DNA of 64,000 bases. Origin: Arsenicitalea aurantiaca. GTDB taxonomy: Bacteria > Pseudomonadota > Alphaproteobacteria > Rhizobiales > Devosiaceae. The notes under the pieces were generated by a model, which saw only the letters and a list, made by a program, of their open reading frames with translations, was not told where the DNA came from and searched no databases. Made by a program: the position numbers and the translations under genes. The stretch lies in NCBI RefSeq assembly GCF_003994485.1, contig NZ_RZNJ01000004.1:495785-559784 (forward strand). The letters run 5' to 3'. Positions 17,315-25,127 of this stretch are shown in pieces; position 1 is the first letter of the stretch, and each line of letters begins with the position of its first letter.

Positions 17315-17995
17315 ATGGCAAGGCTTCTCCACCACACGCTGGATCCCGCCTCGCGGCTGGCCAGGCTCATGTTCGCCGAATATGGCGTCGGGGTGGAGCT
17401 CGAGGCGATCAAGCCCTGGTCGCGCGATCCGCTGCTGCTCGAGATCAACCCCGCCGCCACCGTCCCCATCCTCCTCGTGGAAGATCACGAGCCTCCGGTC
17501 GTGGGTGCGCTGGCGGTGATCCATGCCATCGAGGAGCGCTTTTCCCCGACGACGGTCGAAGGGCTCTTTCCGGCCACCCATGCCGGGCGTGCCGAGGTCT
17601 GGCGGCTGATGGAATGGGTGCTCTCAAAACTCAATGACGAAGTCACCCGCTATGTCATCGAGGAAAAGATCGTCAAGCGCGACCAGCGCGGCGGCACGCC
17701 CGATCCATCCGTGCTCCGTGTCGCCAAGGCGAACCTCGTCGAGCACATGCTTTACTTCAACTGGCTCTTTGCCACGCGCCACTGGATCGCCGGCGACGTC
17801 ATGACGCTCGCCGATTTCGCGCTCGCTGCGCACCTCTCCTGCCTCGATTATCTGGGCGATGTCACCTGGGAAACCTCGGTCGAGACGCGCGACTGGTATG
17901 CGCGCATCAAGTCGCGGCCCGCCTTCCGCAGCCTGTTGAGCGACCGCGTCCCGGGCATGCCGGCCCATCGCGGCTATGCGGATCTCGATTTTTGA
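17315..17995 (+). CDS. fzlA: Glutathione S-transferase family protein, FzlA-like
   Basis: The 226-residue protein has an N-terminal thioredoxin-like half ([33 protein letters not shown]) and a C-terminal helical half with [20 protein letters not shown]. Length, the adjacent uppP and queG, and the tail [15 protein letters not shown] fit the alphaproteobacterial division protein FzlA, a GST-fold protein without transferase activity that binds FtsZ filaments. A conserved Asp near its C-terminus matters for function, from memory of the Caulobacter work. The FzlA call is an inference; the GST fold is certain. Its stop overlaps the queG start (TTGA). Confidence 0.7.
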   Translation: MARLLHHTLDPASRLARLMFAEYGVGVELEAIKPWSRDPLLLEINPAATVPILLVEDHEPPVVGALAVIHAIEERFSPTTVEGLFPATHAGRAEVWRLMEWVLSKLNDEVTRYVIEEKIVKRDQRGGTPDPSVLRVAKANLVEHMLYFNWLFATRHWIAGDVMTLADFALAAHLSCLDYLGDVTWETSVETRDWYARIKSRPAFRSLLSDRVPGMPAHRGYADLDF

Positions 17996-19149
17996 GCCTG
18001 GCGCAAGCCGTATCAAACCCCACCGCCATCCTCGCCGAACTCCGGTCGCGGGCCATGGCGCTGGGCTTTACCGCGCTCGGGGTCACCCGCGCCGATGCAA
18101 GGCCAGACCTGCCCGGCCGGCTCGATGCGGCGCTGGCGGCCGGCTGGCATGGCGACATGGCCTGGATGGAAGAGACCGCGCTTCGGCGCGGCCATCCCAA
18201 CGCCCTCTGGCCCGAGGCGCGCTCCATCCTCATGCTCGGGTTCAATTACGGGCCCCAGAGCGATCCGCTCGCCGATCTCGCGCGTCGCTCGACCGGAAAC
18301 ATCTCGGTCTATGCGCGCAATCGCGACTATCACGAATTGATCAAGGGAAGGCTCAAGGAGCTCGCCGGCCTTCTCGCCCGCCGCAGCGGGGCCGAGGTCA
18401 AGGTCTTCGTCGATACCGCGCCGCTCATGGAAAAGCCGCTCGCCGAAGCCGCGGGCATCGGCTGGCAGGGCAAACACAGTGTGCTGGTATCGCGCGATGC
18501 GGGATCCTGGCTCTTCCTCGGCGCGATCCTCACCACCGCCGAGCTGCCGGCTGATCCGCCGCACCCCGAAAGCTGCGGCTCGTGCACGCGCTGCCTCGAC
18601 ATCTGCCCCACCAATGCCTTCCCCGCGCCCTTCCGGCTCGATGCGCGCCGGTGCCTCGCCTATCTCACCATCGAGCATCAGGGGCAGATCCCCGTCGCCT
18701 TCCGCGCCGCGCTCGGCAACCGCATCTATGGCTGCGATGATTGCCTTGCGGTCTGTCCCTGGAATAAGTTCGCGCGTGCCACGGCCGAATCTCGCCTCGC
18801 GGCGCGCGAGGACCTGCGCGCGCCGGCGCTGTCGGATCTCGTCGCCCTTGACGATTGGGGCTTTCGCGCGCTCTTTGCGGGCTCGCCGATCAAGCGCCTC
18901 GGGCTTGCCCGCTTTCTGCGCAACGTTCTGATCGCCATCGGCAACAGCGCCGATCCGGCGCTCCTGCCCGCCGCCCGCGCCCGCCTCGCCGATGAGGATG
19001 CCCGGGTCCGTGGCGCCGCCATTTGGGCGGTGCGGCGGCTCGAAGATCCCGATGCGGTGGCCCAGCTGGCCGCCCGCCACGCCCCGGTCGAGCCCGACCC
19101 CGCGGTGCGCGCCGAATGGACGGCGCCGCTCGTTTCCCAAGAACCCTGA
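17992..19149 (+). CDS. queG: Epoxyqueuosine reductase
   Basis: The 385-residue protein reduces epoxyqueuosine to queuosine, the last step of tRNA wobble-base modification, using cobalamin and two 4Fe-4S clusters. The catalytic Asp lies in DTAPLMEK (Asp141). Cluster cysteines are 195, 198, 201 and 205 (CGSCTRCLDICP) and 221, 248, 251 and 255 (CDDCLAVCPW). A HEAT-like C-terminus follows. The start appears to be TTG at 17992 inside the fzlA stop (TTGA overlap). The next ATG would delete part of the N-terminal domain. Confidence 0.95.
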   Translation: MSLAQAVSNPTAILAELRSRAMALGFTALGVTRADARPDLPGRLDAALAAGWHGDMAWMEETALRRGHPNALWPEARSILMLGFNYGPQSDPLADLARRSTGNISVYARNRDYHELIKGRLKELAGLLARRSGAEVKVFVDTAPLMEKPLAEAAGIGWQGKHSVLVSRDAGSWLFLGAILTTAELPADPPHPESCGSCTRCLDICPTNAFPAPFRLDARRCLAYLTIEHQGQIPVAFRAALGNRIYGCDDCLAVCPWNKFARATAESRLAAREDLRAPALSDLVALDDWGFRALFAGSPIKRLGLARFLRNVLIAIGNSADPALLPAARARLADEDARVRGAAIWAVRRLEDPDAVAQLAARHAPVEPDPAVRAEWTAPLVSQEP

Positions 19150-19159
19150 CGGAGCCATG

Positions 19160-20050
19160 ATGAGATTTTTCTTCTTCGGCCTCGGCTATTCCGCCCTCGC
19201 CACCGCCCGCGCCATTCTCGAAACGCTCGATGGCGGGGCAGCGCTGGCCGGCACCACAAGGCGGCCCGCAAAGCGCGATGCCCTCGATCCCAACGCCATC
19301 TCGGCCCACCTCTTTACCGGCGACGCCCCGGGCGAGACGCTGAGGCCCGATCTCGTGCGCGCCACCCATGTCGTCATTTCGACCCCGCCGGGCGAAACCG
19401 GCGATCCGGTCCTCGCCCATCACCGGGCCGATCTCGACGCCGCTACCGGGCTCGAATGGATCTGCTACTACTCCACCGTCGGCGTTTACGGCGATTTCGC
19501 AGGCAGCTGGATCGACGAGACCGCCAAGACCAAGCCCGTCAACCTGCGCTCCGCCCAGCGGGTCGAGGCCGAGGAGGCCTGGGCCGCCTATGCCGCCGAG
19601 CGCGGCGTGCCGCTGCTGGTCCTGCGGCTTGCCGGCATTTACGGGCCGGGCCGGTCGAGCTTCGACAAGCTCCGTGCCGGCACCGCCCGGCGGATCGTCA
19701 AGCCCGACCAGGTCTTCAACCGCATCCATGTCGAGGATATCGGCCGGGTTACCGCACTTGCCGCCGCCGCCCGGCTCGGGGGCATCTTCAACCTCGCCGA
19801 TACCGAGCCCGCCCCGCCCCAGGACGTCATCGCCCATGCCGCGGGCCTCATCGGCATGGACCCGCCACCCGAAATCCCCTTCGAGGAGGCCGAGATGACC
19901 CCGATGGCGCGATCCTTCTATTCGGACAACAAGCGCGTCTCGGCCAAGGCCATTACCCAGATCCTCGGGATCGAGCTCCTCCACCCCACCTACCGCGAGG
20001 GCCTCGCGGCAATCCTTGCCGCCGAGGCGCGCGGCCAGACCGGCGCCTGA
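19160..20050 (+). CDS. NAD-dependent epimerase-like SDR protein
   Basis: The 296-residue extended SDR begins MRFFFFGLGYSALATARAIL, with a Rossmann GxGxxx variant. It has STVGVYGD with its Ser/Thr, but the usual YxxxK active-site pair is not obvious around SAQRVEAEEAW, where Arg replaces Tyr. LRLAGIYGPGRSSFDKL and NRIHVEDIGRV are typical of the YeeZ-like subfamily, which has no known substrate. GGAG is 5 bases before the second ATG (19160), which is preferred over 19157. It follows queG by 10 bases and is probably in the same operon. Confidence 0.75.
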   Translation: MRFFFFGLGYSALATARAILETLDGGAALAGTTRRPAKRDALDPNAISAHLFTGDAPGETLRPDLVRATHVVISTPPGETGDPVLAHHRADLDAATGLEWICYYSTVGVYGDFAGSWIDETAKTKPVNLRSAQRVEAEEAWAAYAAERGVPLLVLRLAGIYGPGRSSFDKLRAGTARRIVKPDQVFNRIHVEDIGRVTALAAAARLGGIFNLADTEPAPPQDVIAHAAGLIGMDPPPEIPFEEAEMTPMARSFYSDNKRVSAKAITQILGIELLHPTYREGLAAILAAEARGQTGA

Positions 20051-20062
20051 TCGCCCGCCCGT

Positions 20063-20848
20063 TCAGAAGAGCCCGATCTCTTCGCGATGGCGCAGCACCG
20101 CCTGTTCGAGGCGGTGCAGATCCTCGGGCCGGCTCAGCCGATGGTCGCCATCGGGGATGAGGGTCAGGGTCACCGGGTCGGTGAGGAGATGCGAAACCAG
20201 CTTCAGGGCATGGGCGGGCGGCACGTCGGTGTCCTTGCCCCCCTGCAGGATGGTGACCGGGCACCCCGCCTCGATCCCCTTGCCAAAGAGCAGGTGCCTT
20301 CGCCCATCCTCGATCAGCCCGCGCGTGATCGGGTAGGGCTCGTCCGAATAGTCCGATGGCTGCAGCACGAGCCCGCTCGCCGCCATCGCCTCGCGCTCGG
20401 CTTGGGTGAAGCCGGCTTCCATCAGGTCCACCGTCATGTCGACCGCCGGCGCGATCAGCACCATGCCGCGCACCCGGTTCTCGCCGCGCTGGCGCAGGGC
20501 CCGCGCGAGCAGCAGCGCAAGCCACCCGCCCATCGAGGAGCCGATGACGATCTGGTTCCCCTCGGTCAGGGCGAAGACCGCGAGCGCCTCCTCGAGCCAG
20601 CGGCTGATGGTGCCCTCGAGGAAATCCCCGCCCGACCGGCCATGGCCCGAATAGTCGAACCGGGTCACCATCAGCCTCTCGCGCGCCCCCAGCGCATCGA
20701 GGCAGAGCGCCTTGCTGCCCTCCATGTCCGAACGGTAGCCGCCGAGCCAGAAGAGGCCGGGGTTATCCCCGTTTCGGAGGATCGTCGCGATCGGGCGGCC
20801 GGCCGGTCCGGTTCCGACATCGATCGTGCGGTGCAGGACGTCAAACAT
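20063..20848 (-). CDS. Alpha/beta hydrolase
   Basis: The 261-residue protein has the nucleophile elbow GSSMGG (Ser105), an acid in GGKDTDVPP and the catalytic His in DGDHRLSRP. The closest family I recall is ABHD10-like thioesterases/esterases ([37 protein letters not shown]). The substrate is unknown. GGGAG precedes the ATG at 20848 by 7 bases; an upstream in-frame ATG at 20872 lacks a ribosome site. It is convergent with the SDR gene and divergent from infC. Confidence 0.85.
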   Translation of the reverse strand: MFDVLHRTIDVGTGPAGRPIATILRNGDNPGLFWLGGYRSDMEGSKALCLDALGARERLMVTRFDYSGHGRSGGDFLEGTISRWLEEALAVFALTEGNQIVIGSSMGGWLALLLARALRQRGENRVRGMVLIAPAVDMTVDLMEAGFTQAEREAMAASGLVLQPSDYSDEPYPITRGLIEDGRRHLLFGKGIEAGCPVTILQGGKDTDVPPAHALKLVSHLLTDPVTLTLIPDGDHRLSRPEDLHRLEQAVLRHREEIGLF

Positions 20849-20961
20849 TGTGCAACTCCCGTCAAATTTCATACGTGTTTTGCCTATGGCGGAGAGATGC
20901 GCAACCGCGCAACAGGCTTGGGCGTTTCATGCCCCGCAGAGGCCTGTCCGGCGTTTGGCTG

Positions 20962-20992
20962 TTGACTTCCGGCCGCTCTGCCACGATTTTAA
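20962..20992 (+). promoter_or_regulatory. Possible sigma-70 promoter of infC
   Basis: TTGACT (20962-20967) is followed by an A/T patch ATTTTAA (20986-20992) at 18-19 bases. The start of transcription would lie about 40-45 bases before the infC start codon. The -10 is weak. Confidence 0.35.
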
Positions 20993-21039
20993 GCACCGAA
21001 TTTCCGCTCATTATTCGGTCAACAGAAGGAAAGTTTGCC

Positions 21040-21576
21040 ATTCGTCGTCCCATGAGACCCGTCGCGCCCCAGAAGGATGGGCCGCTCTCGAACGAGGATA
21101 TCTCCAGCCCCGACGTGCAGCTGATCAATGCCGAAGGGGAGAACAAGGGGATCGTGCGCACGCGCGAAGCCCTTGAAATGGCTCAGGAAGCCGGGCTCGA
21201 CCTCGTCCTCATCTCACCCAATGCCAATCCTCCAGTCGCCAAGCTGCTCGATTTGGGCCGGTTCAAATATGCCGCCCAGAAGAAGGCCGCCGAGGCGCGA
21301 AAGAAGCAGAAGGTGATCGAGGTCAAGGAGATCCAGCTCCGGCCTAACATCGACACCCACGACTACGAAACCAAGATGAAGGCGGTCAACCGCTTCCTCG
21401 ACGATGGTGATCGGGTCAAGGTCACGATGCGCTTCCGCGGCCGCGAGATGGCCCACCAGGACATCGGCATGGAGCTCCTTTTGAAGGTGCGCGACCAGGT
21501 CGAGACCAAGGCAAAGGTTGAATCCGCGCCGCGCGCCGAAGGTCGGCAGATGGTCATGGTCCTCGCTCCGCGGTGA
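21040..21576 (+). CDS. infC: Translation initiation factor IF-3
   Basis: The 178-residue protein has the N-domain ([20 protein letters not shown]), the basic linker helix ([16 protein letters not shown]) and the C-domain ([39 protein letters not shown]). IF-3 binds the 30S subunit and proofreads the start codon. The start is read as ATT at 21040: AAGGA lies 9 bases upstream, whereas the first in-frame ATG (21052) is 21 bases from it. An AUU start is the known basis of IF-3 autoregulation in E. coli. A strong terminator follows the gene. Confidence 0.94.
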   Translation: MRRPMRPVAPQKDGPLSNEDISSPDVQLINAEGENKGIVRTREALEMAQEAGLDLVLISPNANPPVAKLLDLGRFKYAAQKKAAEARKKQKVIEVKEIQLRPNIDTHDYETKMKAVNRFLDDGDRVKVTMRFRGREMAHQDIGMELLLKVRDQVETKAKVESAPRAEGRQMVMVLAPR

Positions 21577-21598
21577 CCGGCAGAGACATTAGAGCTTG

Positions 21599-21636
21599 AA
21601 AAAGGGGATGGATCAGACGATCCGTCCCCTTTTTCT
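21599..21636 (+). terminator. Rho-independent terminator after infC
   Basis: AAAAGGGGA and GGATC on the left pair with GATCC and TCCCCTTTT on the right, around a short loop near 21615. The arm ends in a T-rich tract. It separates infC from the downstream genes. Confidence 0.88.
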
Positions 21637-21744
21637 TTGCCTCACGTCCCGATATGCGGATTTCGTCTTTCGGCGCGGCACCAAACACGTGCTTTCGGCG
21701 TTAGGTCATGCCATCGGGCGCTTTTTAGACTGGCGGAGCAGGAA

Positions 21745-22506
21745 TTGACGGCAGACGATTACCTCAAAGCCATTCTCGAGCGCGAGGCGGTCCCACGCGA
21801 TCCCGGCCTACTGCCCGCCGCGCTCGTCGACTGCGTCGGCGCCATCTGCAGGGACTGGGCGGGCCCGGACTTCCTCGAGATCGTGCCGGCCGGCAGCTTC
21901 GAAAAGGGCACTGCAAACCTCTCGGGACGCCAGATCGATTTCCTCGCCGTCCTCGCCCCCGACACCGCCCGCCCGCTCGAGGAGGCCTATGCGGCGCTCT
22001 GGCAGCGGTTCGAGGCGCTGGGGCTCCGCCCGGAGCGGCGCAACGTCTCGATCGGCATCCGCGTCTCGGGCCGGCTCGTCGACGTCATCCCGGCCCGCCG
22101 GGAAGCCCGGGACTCGGACGCCCACATGCTCTTTCTCCCCCGTGCCGGCAAGACCGTGACCACCATGCCCGCGCTCCATGCCGGGGGCATAGGCGCCTCG
22201 GGACTGACCGATGAAATCCGCCTCATGAAGCTCTGGCGCGACCAGCGGGGGCTGCCGTTTCCCTCGTTTTATCTGGAACTTAGCGTTCTTGCCGCGCTCG
22301 ACGGGCAGGGGCGTGCCGGACTGGCCGAGAACGTCTGGGCGGTTCTCGTCTATCTCGAGCGCAGCTTCCTAAGCCGCGCCGTGCTCGATCCGGCCAATGC
22401 CAACAACATCGTTTCGGACATGCTCGCCCAGTCCGAAAAGTCCCAGATCGCCGCCAGCGCCCGCCGCAGCCTTGCGGATGCCGCCTGGCAGGAGATTGTC
22501 GCCTGA
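21745..22506 (+). CDS. Orphan CD-NTase-like nucleotidyltransferase, altered active site
   Basis: The 253-residue protein looks like the cGAS/DncV-like nucleotidyltransferases of CBASS defence. Supporting segments are AGSFEKGTA (residues 49-57), [20 protein letters not shown] (the third catalytic acid is Asp113), [22 protein letters not shown] and [13 protein letters not shown]. In active members the second motif is D-x-D; here it reads RQID, so the first Asp is Gln63 and only Asp65 remains. No CBASS effector or Cap gene adjoins; neighbours are infC and rpmI. The start is TTG at 21745 with GGAG 6 bases upstream. It may be a catalytically dead or repurposed relative. Confidence 0.7.
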   Translation: MTADDYLKAILEREAVPRDPGLLPAALVDCVGAICRDWAGPDFLEIVPAGSFEKGTANLSGRQIDFLAVLAPDTARPLEEAYAALWQRFEALGLRPERRNVSIGIRVSGRLVDVIPARREARDSDAHMLFLPRAGKTVTTMPALHAGGIGASGLTDEIRLMKLWRDQRGLPFPSFYLELSVLAALDGQGRAGLAENVWAVLVYLERSFLSRAVLDPANANNIVSDMLAQSEKSQIAASARRSLADAAWQEIVA

Positions 22507-22628
22507 GCGGCTTGCCTTCGGTCCGCTTCACCCCTATAACGCCGCCTTCTCCGGACCGCCCGGCCAACAGGCATGCCGTGGCGGTTCGATTATGCTGGCC
22601 CATCGGGCCCCTGGAAAGGACAAGCGAA

Positions 22629-22829
22629 ATGCCCAAGATGAAGACCAAGTCAGGCGCCAAAAAGCGCTTCAAGATGACTGCGACCGGCCGCGTCAAAGTT
22701 GGCGTCGCCGGCAAGCGTCACCGGCTCTTGAGCCACAGCTCCGACTACATCCGCAAGAATCGCGGCACCAAGGTGCTGAAGAAGGGGGATGAGGGGCTGG
22801 TCAAGTGGTACATGCCCTACCACCGCTAA
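22629..22829 (+). CDS. rpmI: 50S ribosomal protein L35
   Basis: The 66-residue protein begins [20 protein letters not shown] and contains [17 protein letters not shown], the L35 signature. It lies 29 bases before rplT, as in most bacteria, and AAAGGA precedes the start by about 8 bases. Confidence 0.97.
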   Translation: MPKMKTKSGAKKRFKMTATGRVKVGVAGKRHRLLSHSSDYIRKNRGTKVLKKGDEGLVKWYMPYHR

Positions 22830-22858
22830 GAACGACGCTGATCAAAGGAATCTGACAC

Positions 22859-23260
22859 ATGGCACGCGTTAAGAGAGGCGTCACCGCCCACGCCCGTCAC
22901 AAGAAGGTCTTGAAGGCCGCGGAGGGCTATTATGGCCGCCGCAAGAATACCATCCGCATCGCAAAGCAGGCCGTCGAAAAGGCCGGCCAGTATGCCTATC
23001 GCGATCGCCGGGTGAAGAAGCGCAATTTCCGCGCCCTCTGGATCCAGCGCATCAATGCCGCCGTGCGCGATCACGGGCTGACCTATGCCCGATTTATCGA
23101 CGGCCTCGGCAAGGCCGAGATCGCCGTCGACCGCAAGGTGCTCTCCGACCTCGCCATCCATGAGCCCGAAGCGTTCGGTGCCCTGGTTGCGCAGGCCAAG
23201 TCGGCTCTCGGCTATCTCGCCGGGATCGACGAGACCACCCATTCGCGCGTCACTGCCTGA
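22859..23260 (+). CDS. rplT: 50S ribosomal protein L20
   Basis: The 133-residue protein begins [19 protein letters not shown] and continues [20 protein letters not shown], the L20 signature. L20 is an early assembly protein on 23S rRNA and can repress its own operon in other bacteria. The C-terminal extension ([22 protein letters not shown]) is somewhat longer than in E. coli. A strong terminator follows. Confidence 0.97.
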   Translation: MARVKRGVTAHARHKKVLKAAEGYYGRRKNTIRIAKQAVEKAGQYAYRDRRVKKRNFRALWIQRINAAVRDHGLTYARFIDGLGKAEIAVDRKVLSDLAIHEPEAFGALVAQAKSALGYLAGIDETTHSRVTA

Positions 23261-23298
23261 CCGGCAGCGCCGACCTCGAAATTGCCGAGGCTGATTTG

Positions 23299-23336
23299 AG
23301 CCTTGCGCCGTCCGAAGGGATGGCGCAGGGCTTTTT
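23299..23336 (+). terminator. Rho-independent terminator after rplT
   Basis: GCCTTGCGCC (from 23300) pairs with GGCGCAGGGC (23322-23331) with one mismatch, across a 12-base loop. Five T follow. It separates the ribosomal-protein genes from pheS. Confidence 0.88.
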
Positions 23337-23379
23337 GTTCTCGCACTGACCCTTCTGCCGTAACCGGATGTCCCGCGCC

Positions 23380-24471
23380 ATGACCCTGCAAGACCAGATC
23401 GAGACCCTTCGCGCCGAGCTCACCGCTGCAATCGCCGGTGCCACAGACGAGCGGGCGCTCGATCAGGTGCGCGTCGCCGCGCTCGGCAAGAAGGGGTCGG
23501 TGTCAGCGCTTCTGGCAAGCCTCGGAAGCATGGCGCCCGAAGAGCGCAAGAGCGCCGGCCCCGCCATCAATGGGCTGAAGGCCGAAATCGCTGCCGCCAT
23601 CGAGGCGCGCGGCACCGACCTCAAGGTCGAGGCCCTGAGCCGGCGCCTCGCCGCCGAACGCCTCGACGTCACCCTGCCGCTCCGCCCTGCACCCACTGCA
23701 ACGGGGCGCATCCATCCGGTGAGCCAGGTGATCGACGAGATCACCGCGATCTTTTCCGACATGGGCTTTGCCATCGCAGAAGGCCCGGACATCGAGACCG
23801 ACCACTACAATTTCACCGCCCTCAACTTCCCAGAGGGCCATCCTGCCCGCGAGATGCACGATACCTTCTTCATGAAGCCCGGGCCCGACGGGATCAAGAA
23901 GGTGCTGCGCACGCATACCTCGCCCGTGCAGATCCGCACCATGGAGGCGCAGAAGCCGCCGATCCGCGTAGTCATTCCCGGCCGGACCTACCGCCATGAC
24001 AGCGACCAGACGCACACCCCGATGTTCCACCAGGTCGAGGGGCTCGTGATCGACCGCTCGAGCCATATCGGGCAATTGCGCTGGGTGATCGAGGAATTCC
24101 TCAAGGCCTTTTTCGAGGTCGATACCGTCGTGACGCGCTTTCGCCCGAGCTATTTCCCCTTCACGGAGCCTTCCATGGAAGTCGACGTGCAGTGCGACCG
24201 GTCAGGCAATGAGGTACGGATCGGGGAGGGCAGTGACTGGCTCGAGATCCTGGGGTGCGGCATGGTGCACCCCAATGTCATCCGCAATTGCGGGCTCGAT
24301 CCCGACGTCTACCAGGGCTTTGCATGGGGAATGGGCATCGATCGCATCGCAATGCTGAAATACGGCATGCCGGACCTCAGGGCGTTCTTCGACGCGGACA
24401 AGCGCTGGCTCGACCATTACGGCTTCCGCCCGCTCGACCTGCCGACCCTGTTCGGCGGGCTCAGCGCCTGA
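23380..24471 (+). CDS. pheS: Phenylalanine-tRNA ligase alpha subunit
   Basis: The 363-residue subunit has an N-terminal coiled coil (about residues 1-85) and then the class II catalytic core. Motif 2 includes [12 protein letters not shown] and [10 protein letters not shown]; motif 3 is near [18 protein letters not shown]. With PheT it charges tRNA-Phe in an alpha2beta2 enzyme. An in-frame ATG at 23368 would add four residues and cannot be excluded; neither start has a strong ribosome site. pheT is separated from it by one exonuclease gene. Confidence 0.96.
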   Translation: MTLQDQIETLRAELTAAIAGATDERALDQVRVAALGKKGSVSALLASLGSMAPEERKSAGPAINGLKAEIAAAIEARGTDLKVEALSRRLAAERLDVTLPLRPAPTATGRIHPVSQVIDEITAIFSDMGFAIAEGPDIETDHYNFTALNFPEGHPAREMHDTFFMKPGPDGIKKVLRTHTSPVQIRTMEAQKPPIRVVIPGRTYRHDSDQTHTPMFHQVEGLVIDRSSHIGQLRWVIEEFLKAFFEVDTVVTRFRPSYFPFTEPSMEVDVQCDRSGNEVRIGEGSDWLEILGCGMVHPNVIRNCGLDPDVYQGFAWGMGIDRIAMLKYGMPDLRAFFDADKRWLDHYGFRPLDLPTLFGGLSA

Positions 24472-24503
24472 TCCAGACCGTTACCAAGCGCGGATAGAAC
24501 CCA

Positions 24504-25127
24504 ATGTCCGAGGACGTGACTTACGTCGTGACCGACATCGAGGCGGACGGGCCGAGCCCGCTCAGATCCTCCATGCTGAGCTTTGCCTCCGTCGCCTGCG
24601 ACGTCAAAGGGCGCGTGGTCGATGAGTTCGAGGCGGTCCTGCGGCCGCGTGGCGATCGTGCGCCCGACCCCGACACCATGGCCTGGTGGCAGACCCAGCC
24701 CGATGCCTGGACCCAGGCGACCACAGATCCCGAGCCGCCCGAACTGGTGATGCCGCGCTATGCCGACTGGGTCGAGAGCCTCCCCGGTTTCCGCGTCTTT
24801 GCAGCCGCGCCCATCGTCTTTGACGGGCTCTGGATGGACCATTATCTGGAGAACTTCGCCGGCACACGCGTGCTGGGCGGCCCCTTCAAGACCCGCCAGA
24901 TCTTCAAGGGCGGCGGGGTCTGCCTCTACACCATGGCCGGTGCCATGCGCGGCGCGCCCTATCTGAACTGGGGCATGCAGCGTGTGCCCGCCGAATGGTA
25001 TGGGCACATCGTGCATACCCACAACGCCATCGAGGACGCCAGGGGCTTCGCCAACGTCTTGGCCAAGCTCTTCTCGCTCTCCTCGACCCTCGACTACATT
25101 GAAGCGAGCGAAAGCAACTACCGATGA
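24504..25127 (+). CDS. DEDDh 3'-5' exonuclease
   Basis: The 207-residue protein shows the DEDD nuclease motifs: Exo I VVTDIEADG (Asp11, Glu13), Exo II around FDGLWMDHYL, and Exo III HNAIEDARGFANVL with the HxxxxD pattern of DEDDh enzymes. Whether it acts on DNA or RNA is unknown. It sits between pheS (32-base gap) and pheT (4-base ATGA overlap), so it is co-expressed with the synthetase. That placement suggests a role linked to translation or tRNA, by inference only. Confidence 0.8.
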   Translation: MSEDVTYVVTDIEADGPSPLRSSMLSFASVACDVKGRVVDEFEAVLRPRGDRAPDPDTMAWWQTQPDAWTQATTDPEPPELVMPRYADWVESLPGFRVFAAAPIVFDGLWMDHYLENFAGTRVLGGPFKTRQIFKGGGVCLYTMAGAMRGAPYLNWGMQRVPAEWYGHIVHTHNAIEDARGFANVLAKLFSLSSTLDYIEASESNYR

